Of a DNA stretch of 64,000 nt, positions 30,807-38,139 are shown one piece after another; positions within the stretch are counted from its first letter, which is position 1, and the number at the start of each line of letters is the position of its first letter. Below the pieces are notes generated by a model that was not told the origin of the DNA, searched no databases, and worked only from the letters and a program-made list of their open reading frames with translations. Both the position numbers and the translations under genes were made by a program. Source of the stretch: Rhodomicrobium sp. R_RK_3 (GTDB taxonomy: Bacteria; Pseudomonadota; Alphaproteobacteria; Rhizobiales; Rhodomicrobiaceae); contig NZ_MWLK01000003.1 in NCBI RefSeq assembly GCF_002198715.1, forward strand, positions 1 through 64,000, written 5' to 3'.

Positions 30807-31202
30807 TTTTCCCCCCAACAGGATTTGCGGTCATGCGCGACCACTCGCCAATCGCGCCCGTCCACGGCGAGGTCTGAGACCTGGTCCGAAGCCGTGCCCG
30901 ACTTTGGCCAAAAATGACGCAATCGGAGCGTCGGCAAAACCGATCAATGTCCCAATGGCGGGTCTGACTGAGGTCCCTGAAGGTACTTCGGTACCAGGAT
31001 AAAACGTGCGGGGTCAGCCGCCGGATAGATCAGGCGGGCGCTTGATTTTCCGATCGGACCAAAGTCGGACAGATGGATTTTGGGCGGGCACAAATGGCGA
31101 AGATAAAATGCAAGGATGCCATCCCAAGCGCACCCCTCGCCGTCGTCCCGGACGCCGCGCAGCGGCGAGCCGGGACCCAATCATCTGCCCGCGAATGCTG
31201 CG
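30807..31202. promoter_or_regulatory. Upstream region of the peroxidase gene, no gene seen
   Basis: About 400 bp with no credible protein frame. It should contain the leftward peroxidase promoter. A short hairpin GGTAC-TTCG-GTACC lies at 30982-30995; it has the C(UUCG)G form known for exceptional stability in RNA. A GTCCCGG/CCGGGAC inverted repeat lies around 31144-31176. The dispersed repeat copy 2 begins at 31203. Confidence 0.4.
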
Positions 31203-31270
31203 GCAAGAGGTGAGGCGAGTGGGCCCCGGCTCTGACGGCCGGGGCGACGGGATTAGGGGTTTTGCGAAGC
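31203..31270. repeat. Dispersed repeat, copy 2, with GC-rich hairpin
   Basis: This near-copy of positions 1-68 contains the same 8-bp stem GCCCCGGC (31223-31230) / GCCGGGGC (31238-31245). It ends 12 bp from the stop of the TRAP permease gene, so in transcript it forms a stem just downstream of that reading frame. Confidence 0.7.
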
Positions 31271-31281
31271 CCTATCCGGCC

Positions 31282-33423
31282 TTAAATGCGCAGGTTCGGC
31301 GTCCGGTCGGCGGCGCCTGCGCTGGCGAGCTTGCCCGGCTCCTGGCCCTGATATTGGACGGCGATCATGAGGCTCATCAGCGCGAAGCCGATGATGTCCG
31401 TGGTCAGCTCGGGCGCGACCAGCAGCAGCGCGGCGATGATCGCGATGGCCCGCTGCCAATAGGGCATCGGCGTCAGCAGATAACCGTGCAGCCCCGCCGC
31501 CAGCATCCCGATGCCGATGCAGGAGACCAGGAAGCGCCAGACGATATTGGGCCAGTCGCCGATCATCAGCAGGGCAGGCTCGTAGACGAACATGAAGGGC
31601 ACGACGAAGCCCGCCGCGCCGATCTTCACCGCCGCCCAGCCGGTGCGCCACAGGTTGGATTTCGCCAGCCCAGAGGCGGCATAGACCGCGAGCGCGACCG
31701 GCGGCGTGATGGCCGAGAGGATGGCGAAGTAGAAGGCGAACATATGCGCGGCGGGCCGGACCACGCCGAGCTTTACTAGCGCGGGCACCAGGAGCGACAC
31801 CATGATGATATAGGCCGGCGTCGTCGGCATGCCCATGCCGAGCACGATGCCGGCGGCCATGGTCATCACCAGCGCCACGATCAGCGTGTCCTGCGACAGC
31901 CCGACCACCCATTGCGAGAAGGTGATGCCGAGCCCGGTCAGGATGACGATGCCGATGATGATGCCGGCGCAGGCGCAGGCGAGGGCCACCGGCAGCGTGT
32001 TGCGCGCGCCGTCGATCAGCGCGTCGACGATGGGGCGGCCTTCAATCTTGAGCAGGATGATGGTGTCGCGGACGCGCCAGAGCCAGAGCGCGATCAGACC
32101 GGTGAACAGCGCCGCTTCGGCGAGCGGCGGGAGGCCGAACAGCGCCGGGATCAGCGCCGGAACGGACGAGACGGCCGGCAGCAGGATCAGCGCGGGCACG
32201 ATGACCAACACCACCGGCCCGAACCACGCCACCGGGAAGCAGAGCAGTGTGCCGGTCAGCGCTGCGAGCGGGGCGCTATAGCCGGAATACATCACGAACA
32301 GGATCGACAGCACCGGGATGAACAGATGGCCGCGCGCGGCCATGGTCGTGCCGAGCCGGGGGAGTTCGGAGCGCGGCACGCCGAGCAGCCCCTGGCGCTT
32401 GGCCTCGAAATGCACCGCCGCGAAACAGGCGATGTAATAGAGGATGGCCGGGATGGTCGCCCAGATCACCACCTGCGCGTAGCTGACACCCTGGAACTCG
32501 GCCATGACGAAGGCGGCGGCGCCCATGATCGGCGGCATGATCTGGCCGCCGGTCGAGGCGACGGCTTCGACGGCGGCGGCGAAATGCGGCTTGAAGCCGG
32601 TGCGCTTCATCAGCGGGATCGAGATCGGCCCGTCCACCATCACATTGGCGACGGCGGAGCCCGAGATCGTGCCGAACAGCGAGGACGAGACGACCGACAC
32701 CTTGCCGGGGCCGCCCGCCGTGTGTCCGGTCAGCGCCATGGCGAAATCCATGAATAATTGCCCGGTGCCCGTGCGTTCCATGAACGCGCCGAACAATACG
32801 AAGATCATCACATAGGAGGCTGAGACCGCCAGAGGCTGGCCGAAAATGCCCTCGGTGGAGAGGTAGAGCTGATCGATGAAGCGATCCGCCTCGATATGCG
32901 TGCCGAGCGCGGCGTAAGCCATGAAGGCGATGGCGGTGAGCGGCAAAGCGGGGCCGAGCACCCGTCGCGTCGCCTCCAGCACCAGCAGGATCAGCGTGAC
33001 GCTGAGCACCTTGTCGGCGGCAGCCATGTCGTCGACATAGATGATGCGGTTAATGATGTAGTCGTAATAGACGAAGATATAGCCGACCGCGACGATGCTC
33101 GCCGCCACCAGCGCATAGTCGAGAAGCGTTGCGTCCCGCGTCTTGCGCTCGAGCGCGGCGCGCTCCTCGGGCAGCAGCATCGCCAACTCGTTGTCGGTCG
33201 CCGATTTCAGGCGGAACCACAGGAAGCTCAGCACCAGCGCGAACAGCAGATGGATGCCGCGGAAGATGTAATCCGTCGGCGGCCCGCGAAACACCTCGCG
33301 CAGCGAGGGCGAGATGAAATCCATCGGCGGGATGATGACGCAGATGTGGTAGAGCGCCATGGCGAGGGCGACGGCGGCCGCCAGCCTGCGCGAAAAATCC
33401 TGCGTCGGCACGCGAAAATTCAT
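31282..33423 (-). CDS. TRAP transporter fused permease (TAXI type)
   Basis: The protein is 713 aa from ATG 33423 (MNFRVPTQDF); sequence upstream in this frame belongs to the gap. It is a fused small/large TRAP membrane subunit with well over a dozen hydrophobic segments. Large-subunit motifs include SGSAVANVMVDGPISIPLMKRTG, ASTGGQIMPPIMGAAAFVMAE and GMGMPTTPAYIIM. It imports an organic acid or amino-acid-like solute using an ion gradient, together with the binding protein encoded just upstream. The substrate cannot be read from sequence. Confidence 0.93.
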   Translation of the reverse strand: MNFRVPTQDFSRRLAAAVALAMALYHICVIIPPMDFISPSLREVFRGPPTDYIFRGIHLLFALVLSFLWFRLKSATDNELAMLLPEERAALERKTRDATLLDYALVAASIVAVGYIFVYYDYIINRIIYVDDMAAADKVLSVTLILLVLEATRRVLGPALPLTAIAFMAYAALGTHIEADRFIDQLYLSTEGIFGQPLAVSASYVMIFVLFGAFMERTGTGQLFMDFAMALTGHTAGGPGKVSVVSSSLFGTISGSAVANVMVDGPISIPLMKRTGFKPHFAAAVEAVASTGGQIMPPIMGAAAFVMAEFQGVSYAQVVIWATIPAILYYIACFAAVHFEAKRQGLLGVPRSELPRLGTTMAARGHLFIPVLSILFVMYSGYSAPLAALTGTLLCFPVAWFGPVVLVIVPALILLPAVSSVPALIPALFGLPPLAEAALFTGLIALWLWRVRDTIILLKIEGRPIVDALIDGARNTLPVALACACAGIIIGIVILTGLGITFSQWVVGLSQDTLIVALVMTMAAGIVLGMGMPTTPAYIIMVSLLVPALVKLGVVRPAAHMFAFYFAILSAITPPVALAVYAASGLAKSNLWRTGWAAVKIGAAGFVVPFMFVYEPALLMIGDWPNIVWRFLVSCIGIGMLAAGLHGYLLTPMPYWQRAIAIIAALLLVAPELTTDIIGFALMSLMIAVQYQGQEPGKLASAGAADRTPNLRI

Positions 33424-33497
33424 CGATGCGTTTCCTGCCCCAGATCGGAAAGACCGGGGGCGGCTCGGCGTCCGCCCCTCATTGGTGATTTGCCGGT

Positions 33498-34439
33498 TCA
33501 GTTCACCGAAATGCCCTGTTCCTTGTACCATCTGGCCGCGCCGGCATGGAACGGCACGCCGATATCCTGGGACATGATCTGCGGCGTGAGCTGGCCGATC
33601 TCCTTATAGACGGCGGCCATCGCGTCCTTGCTCGGCATGAAGGCGGCCGTCATCTTGTAGATCATCTCTTCCGGCAGCGAGCAGGCGGCGATGATGTGGG
33701 TGTAATAGCCGATCACCTGCACATCCTTGTCCTGCTTGGGGTAGGTGCCCTGCGGGACGGTGACCAGCTTGTAGGCGGGGTTGAGCTTCTTCATGTCCTC
33801 GTAGATGGCGGCCATGTCGAGCAGGCGGATGTCGCGCGCCGAGGCCAGGTCCATGATCGAGGAGGCCGGGATGGCGGTGCCGAGCGCGAAAATGTGCACC
33901 CGGTTGTCCTTCATCTGCTCGACGCTGTCCGTATAGCTGTTGGTGAAGCTGGCCTTGACGTCGTTATAGGTGAGGCCCGAGACCTTCAGCACATGGCGGG
34001 AGATCAGCTCGCCGGTATTGCCCTTGACCTGGGTGGCGAAGCCCTTCCCCTTCATGTCCTTGAGCGTCGCCACGCCGGAATCGGCATTGGCGACCATCTG
34101 GAAATATTGCGGATAGAGCGTCGCGACGTTGCAGACCTTGGAGTGTTTTTTGTCGAGTGGCGGCTCGCCCGTCCCGGCGACGGCGTCGGCCGTGCTGATG
34201 GTGTTGGCGAAGCCGACATCGGCCTTGCCTTCCTCGATGCCGCGCACATTGGCGATGCCGGCGCCCGGCGTTGCCTGCACCTTGAGGTCGGGGATGGATT
34301 TCTCCCAAATATCCTTGAGCTGGCCGCCCAGCGGCACCCAGATGCCGGCCTGAGGACCCGTCATCAAGCGGATCTCGGCAGCCTCGGCGGTGCTCGTCAG
34401 CACCATGGCAGCAGCCACGCCTAATAAGACGTTGCGCAT
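33498..34439 (-). CDS. TRAP transporter solute-binding protein, TAXI family
   Basis: The protein is 313 aa from ATG 34439, with a strong ribosome site GGGAGGATTAAGT. It has a signal peptide (VAAAMVLTSTAEAAEI). TAXI-family features are the early MTGPQAGIWVPLGGQL, 'TPGAGIANVRGIEEGKADVGFA' and a late 'GVPFHAGAARWYKEQG'. It binds the solute in the periplasm and delivers it to the fused permease 74 bp downstream. The upstream region contains two direct repeats that could be operator or promoter sites. Confidence 0.93.
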   Translation of the reverse strand: MRNVLLGVAAAMVLTSTAEAAEIRLMTGPQAGIWVPLGGQLKDIWEKSIPDLKVQATPGAGIANVRGIEEGKADVGFANTISTADAVAGTGEPPLDKKHSKVCNVATLYPQYFQMVANADSGVATLKDMKGKGFATQVKGNTGELISRHVLKVSGLTYNDVKASFTNSYTDSVEQMKDNRVHIFALGTAIPASSIMDLASARDIRLLDMAAIYEDMKKLNPAYKLVTVPQGTYPKQDKDVQVIGYYTHIIAACSLPEEMIYKMTAAFMPSKDAMAAVYKEIGQLTPQIMSQDIGVPFHAGAARWYKEQGISVN

Positions 34440-34473
34440 ACTTAATCCTCCCATATTGTTTTCAATCTTGCTC

Positions 34474-34494
34474 TGATTGTATTTTTTGATTGTA
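34474..34494 (-). promoter_or_regulatory. Direct repeats upstream of the TRAP operon
   Basis: Two copies of TGATTGTA (34474-34481 and 34487-34494) are spaced by 13 bp within an AT-rich patch 35 bp upstream of the TRAP binding-protein start. Read leftward each gives TACAATCA, so each also offers a TACAAT hexamer like a -10 element. They may be alternative -10 boxes or a regulator site; sequence alone does not decide. Confidence 0.35.
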
Positions 34495-34612
34495 ACCCGC
34501 AGCGGTCGAACAAGCCAGCTTGTCGCATCCGTTCGCGTGAAAAGGCGGGGGCGGCAATGTTCAGGTTCCGGGCCGTAGAACCGTGGAAGAATCGTGAATA
34601 CCGAGGGCGAAC

Positions 34613-35190
34613 ATGAGTAAAGAGCTCGTCGGCAAAAGCAAATTCTTGAGCTATGTCTTGCGCCACGCGCCGGAGAGTATCGGGCTCAAACTCGATGAGA
34701 ATGGCTGGGTTGGCGTCGACGATCTGCTGGCGAAAAGCGCGGCAGCCGGAAGGCCGATCGACCGAGCAACGCTCGAGGAGATCGTCGCAACCAGCGACAG
34801 CGCTTCACCCTGTCGCCGGATGGGGCGCGAATCCGGGCGGCGCAGGGGCATTCGGTCTCCGTCGCGCTCGGCGTCGAGGCAGTCGAGCCACCGGAGTGGC
34901 TCTATCACGGCACGGCGACGCGCTTTCTGGATTTAATTCGGGCCGAGGGCCTGAAGCCGGGCAGCCGCCAGCAGGTGCATCTTTCGGCGGATGACGTGAC
35001 GGCGACAGCGGTCGGCCAGCGGCATGGCAAGCCGGTCGTACTCCGCATCGCGGCGGGCGAAATGCACCGGCGGGGTCACCCCTTCTACCGCGCCGATAAC
35101 GGCGTTTGGCTCACCGATCACCTGCCGCCGGAGTTTCTGACGGAATTGGCGCAGGGCGATCTTTCGCCAGCCAGTCGCAAAAGGCTCTGA
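34613..35190 (+). pseudogene. kptA: RNA 2'-phosphotransferase, frameshifted
   Basis: The first part (34613-34798) reads MSKELVGKSKFLSYVLRHAP and continues to EEIVATSD, the N-terminal domain of KptA/Tpt1. After the GAC codon at 34796-34798 the family sequence continues in the -1 frame from 34801: [52 protein letters not shown] and [14 protein letters not shown], ending at TGA 35188-35190. One base, or four, is missing at the junction. All usual motifs, including the H-GT and H-S segments that bind NAD, are present in the two pieces. The family removes a 2'-phosphate from RNA using NAD. Either a recent loss or a sequencing error. The 3' end overlaps the LysR gene by 80 bp on the opposite strand. 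Confidence 0.9.
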
Positions 35191-36031
35191 TGCGCGCGTC
35201 GTTCCGCATCGGGTCGCGCACATAGGCGCAATAGGAGCGGGCAGGCAGGACGAGATCGGGAAAGGGCGTCACCAGCCGCCCCGCCGCAAGATCGGCGCCG
35301 ATCAGCGCGCTCGGTCCCATCGCAACGCCGAGGCCGCCCGCCGCCGCTTCGACCGCCAGATAGAAATGATCGAGCACCAGATTGCCCGCCGCTTCGAGGC
35401 CGGGGACGCCGGCATGGGTCAGCCACTCATCCCACAGCCGCGCCATGTTGGAGCTGTGCAGCAGCGTATGCGCGCGCAGGTCGGACGGGGCCGCCAGCGG
35501 CAGGTTTTCGAGCAGCGCCGGATGGCAGACGGGCTGGCGCGTCTCCGTCAGGAAGACGCGCGTCTGGTAGCCGTGGATGGTGTCCGGACCGCCGCGAATG
35601 ACGATATCAGCCGCTTCGCCCGCCAGATCGACCGCGTCGTTGGAGGTGGTCAGCGCCACGTCGATCTCGGGATGGGCATGCCGGAAATCGGCGAGGCGCG
35701 GCAGCAGCCAGCGCACGGTGAAGGTCGCCAGCGCATTGACATGCAGCGATTTGCGGCGGCGGCGCTTGCGGGCGTCGTCCGTGGCGCGGGCGATGCGCTG
35801 AAAGGCCGGCGCGATCTCGGCCAGATAGGATTGGCCGAGTTCGGTCAGCACCACGCGCCGGTTGTGGCGCAGGAAGAGCGGCGCGCCGAGCCAGTCCTCC
35901 AGCAGCCGGATGTGGCGGCTGATGGCGCCATGGGTGACGCTCGCCTCGGTGGCGGCGGCTTTCAGACTGCCGAGCCGGGCCGCCGCCTCGAAGGCGCGCA
36001 GGGCGTTGAGAGGCGGGATGGCTTGCGTCAT
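35111..36031 (-). CDS. LysR-family transcriptional regulator (GcvA-like)
   Basis: The protein is 306 aa. It has an N-terminal winged helix-turn-helix ([38 protein letters not shown]) and a periplasmic-binding-like effector domain; the [14 protein letters not shown] opening is typical of the GcvA/AmpR-like branch. It is divergent from the MFS gene at 36129 with a 97-bp intergenic region, the usual arrangement for a LysR regulator and its target. The 3' end overlaps the broken kptA by 80 bp. Confidence 0.93.
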   Translation of the reverse strand: MTQAIPPLNALRAFEAAARLGSLKAAATEASVTHGAISRHIRLLEDWLGAPLFLRHNRRVVLTELGQSYLAEIAPAFQRIARATDDARKRRRRKSLHVNALATFTVRWLLPRLADFRHAHPEIDVALTTSNDAVDLAGEAADIVIRGGPDTIHGYQTRVFLTETRQPVCHPALLENLPLAAPSDLRAHTLLHSSNMARLWDEWLTHAGVPGLEAAGNLVLDHFYLAVEAAAGGLGVAMGPSALIGADLAAGRLVTPFPDLVLPARSYCAYVRDPMRNDARIRAFCDWLAKDRPAPIPSETPAAGDR

Positions 36032-36128
36032 CTGTCAGTTTTCCGCACAAAATCCGGCAGATTATAGCCTTGATGCGGCTCCGATCTCCAGGGAAACTGA
36101 CGTGAAGCATGGCAGAAGCGAGGTGGAG

Positions 36129-37334
36129 ATGGCAACGGAGCAGATCGAATTGGCGGCCGCCACGGGACCTACGCCGAAAAAGGTGCTCGCCGTCACCTGC
36201 GGCAACCACGCGGTGCATGACGGCTATTCCGACACGCTCTATCTGCTGCTGCCGCTCTGGCAGGCCGAATTCCAGCTCAGCTATGGCGCGGTCGGCGTGT
36301 TGCGCGCGCTCTATTCCGCCGCCATGGCCGGACTGCAAGTCCCCGCGTCGAGCCTTGCCGCTCAATACAGCCCGGTGGCGCTGCTGGCTGCCGGCACCGC
36401 GATTTCCGGCCTCTGCTACATGCTCGCGGGCGCGAGCGCCGGGCTGACCATGCTGGTCATCAGCCTGCTGCTCGGCGGTATCGGCGCGAGCACGCAGCAC
36501 CCGCTCGGCTCCGACCTCGTCGCCTCGGCCTTCCCCGGCGCGTCAGCCCGCGCGGCGCTCGGCACGTATAATTTCGCCGGCGACATCGGCAAGATGGCGT
36601 TTCCGGCCGGCGCCTCGCTGCTGCTGTTGTTCCTGTCCTGGCGGCAGACGGCGATGGTCGTCGGCGGCATCGGCATCGCGGCGGCTGTCGCGGTGCTGCT
36701 GGTGCTGGCGCACGCCCATCCGCGCCATCAGCCCGCCGCCGAGAGTCCGGCCGAGACCGGCGACAACCCGCCACTGTCCGCCATGAAGGGATTTCGCACC
36801 CTGCTCGGCGTCGGCATCGCGGACAGCTCGACCCGCATGGGTTTCATGACCTTCCTGCCCTTCCTGCTCGCCGCCAAGGGCGCGCCGCCCACCATCACCG
36901 GGCTCGCGCTGACGCTGACCTTCGCCGGCGGCGCCTTCGGCAAGCTCGCCTGCGGCCTGATCGGGGCAAGGCTCGGCGTCACGCGCACCATCATCGCGAC
37001 CAAAGCCGCGACCGCCGCGCTGGTCGCCACCGTGCTCGTGCTGCCGGTGACCGGGATCCTGGTGGTGTTGCCGCTGCTGGGGACGATGCTCAACGGCACC
37101 TCCTCGGTGGTCTATGGCAGCGTGCCCGATTTCTGCACGCCGGCCGCCAGGGGGCGCGCATTCGGCGTCTTCTACACGGCGACCATCGGCGCGGGGGCGA
37201 TCGCCCCGATCCTGTTCGGCGCGCTCACCGACCATATCGGCATCATTTCCATGATGCTCTGCATCGCCCTCACCGCTTTGGTGACGCTGCCGCTCGCCAT
37301 CATGCTTCCCGCAACGCCCGATCCGGCGGTTTGA
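36129..37334 (+). CDS. MFS transporter, fosmidomycin-resistance-like
   Basis: The protein is 401 aa from ATG 36129, with GAGGTGGAG as ribosome site; a GTG a few codons upstream is an alternative. It has about 12 hydrophobic segments. The opening 'CGNHAVHDGYSDTLYLLLPLWQAEFQLSYGAVG' resembles the Fsr-like exporters, which also show 'GGIGASTQHPLGSDLV' in the first half. It is probably an efflux protein controlled by the divergent LysR regulator. The exported compound is not indicated. Confidence 0.88.
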   Translation: MATEQIELAAATGPTPKKVLAVTCGNHAVHDGYSDTLYLLLPLWQAEFQLSYGAVGVLRALYSAAMAGLQVPASSLAAQYSPVALLAAGTAISGLCYMLAGASAGLTMLVISLLLGGIGASTQHPLGSDLVASAFPGASARAALGTYNFAGDIGKMAFPAGASLLLLFLSWRQTAMVVGGIGIAAAVAVLLVLAHAHPRHQPAAESPAETGDNPPLSAMKGFRTLLGVGIADSSTRMGFMTFLPFLLAAKGAPPTITGLALTLTFAGGAFGKLACGLIGARLGVTRTIIATKAATAALVATVLVLPVTGILVVLPLLGTMLNGTSSVVYGSVPDFCTPAARGRAFGVFYTATIGAGAIAPILFGALTDHIGIISMMLCIALTALVTLPLAIMLPATPDPAV

Positions 37335-37567
37335 GCGCAAAGCGCCGGGCGGAGTGGATCGGGGTCGGGAGATTGGGGCGCGCCGCGCCGCCGGGATTGG
37401 CTCGGCTGGGACCGGCGCCTGTGCCGGACGGGCATGGCCGGACGATGCGGGGCCTGGACCGGGCGGGCTGTTCGCTGCCAGCGCCCGGGCGGACGGTCGC
37501 GCGTTGCGCGATGGCGCCTAGCCAAGCCTGCGGACCGGGCCGGAGAACACTCCGCCTTTCGCTGCGC

Positions 37568-37942
37568 TCATTGGATGCCGAAGCGCAATTTGGCGTCGTC
37601 GAGCAGTTTTAGGCAGGCGGTGTCCTCGCCTTTGGAATCGAGATCGCGCGCTTTCGCCAAGGTCGCGGCGACGCCGGTCTCCGCCGCCTTGGTCGCCTGC
37701 TCGACCGATTCCGGCGTCGGCTGATGGTGCAATTGCGCGCCGATCGTCTGCTTGCCGCTCGGCACGCTGTCCATATAGCGGGTGGAGTCTTCGAAATGCG
37801 CGATCTCAGGCGTGCAGAGACCGGCCTGGACGGCCGGGGACGCCAGGATGAGCAGGCCGCAGGCCGTCAAGGACGTGAGGAGGGGCCGCGCCGGGCGCAT
37901 TCGCCGGGCGGGAGAGGCCTTGTTGTCGTTGCTTGTGAACAT
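37568..37942 (-). CDS. Small exported protein of unknown function
   Basis: The protein is 124 aa. The N-terminus is basic, followed by a hydrophobic core (LLTSLTACGLLILASPAVQAG) that looks like a cleaved signal peptide. The mature part is about 80 residues, Ala/Glu/Lys-rich and probably helical. It has two cysteines, one near its start (LCTPEI) and one near its end (TACLKLL), that could form a disulfide. No recognised family. The first 230 bp downstream (37335-37567) shows no gene. Coding status rests on the signal peptide and codon pattern. Confidence 0.7.
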   Translation of the reverse strand: MFTSNDNKASPARRMRPARPLLTSLTACGLLILASPAVQAGLCTPEIAHFEDSTRYMDSVPSGKQTIGAQLHHQPTPESVEQATKAAETGVAATLAKARDLDSKGEDTACLKLLDDAKLRFGIQ

Positions 37943-38139
37943 GGAGCGTGCTCCTTCTGGGTCGGAGTGTCATGATCGCCGCTGAAGACAGTGATCATGG
38001 AGCCGTTACCGCACCGTAAAGCCCGCCTCCCGAATTGTTCCGGCCGAGGGAAACGAGCCGAATCCGGCCAGGAGAGGCCGCTTGCCTTGGCCGCGCGCTT
38101 CCGATTCAATGCCCGCGCGGGGGCAGGAAGGCGAACATC
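37943..38139. promoter_or_regulatory. Divergent gap with CATGATC inverted repeat
   Basis: A 197-bp gap lies between the small exported protein and the glycosidase gene. It holds an inverted repeat, CATGATC (37971-37977) and GATCATG (37993-37999). It could be an operator or stem; evidence is limited to the repeat itself. Confidence 0.3.

Noticed and set aside
24780-30917. A 2045-codon open frame on the plus strand opposite the peroxidase gene
   Set aside because: Low-complexity Val/Ala/Gly/Arg composition typical of an antisense shadow; the minus strand encodes a recognisable peroxidase with catalytic residues.
36032-36128. Classical T-N11-A LysR box in the LysR/MFS promoter region
   Set aside because: Only weak partial symmetries (ATCTG/CAGAT) were found, one overlapping the start codon; not convincing enough to annotate.
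37335-37567. Possible small gene after the MFS transporter
   Set aside because: The open frames are Arg/Gly/Pro-rich with no signal, ribosome site or family features; treated as non-coding.
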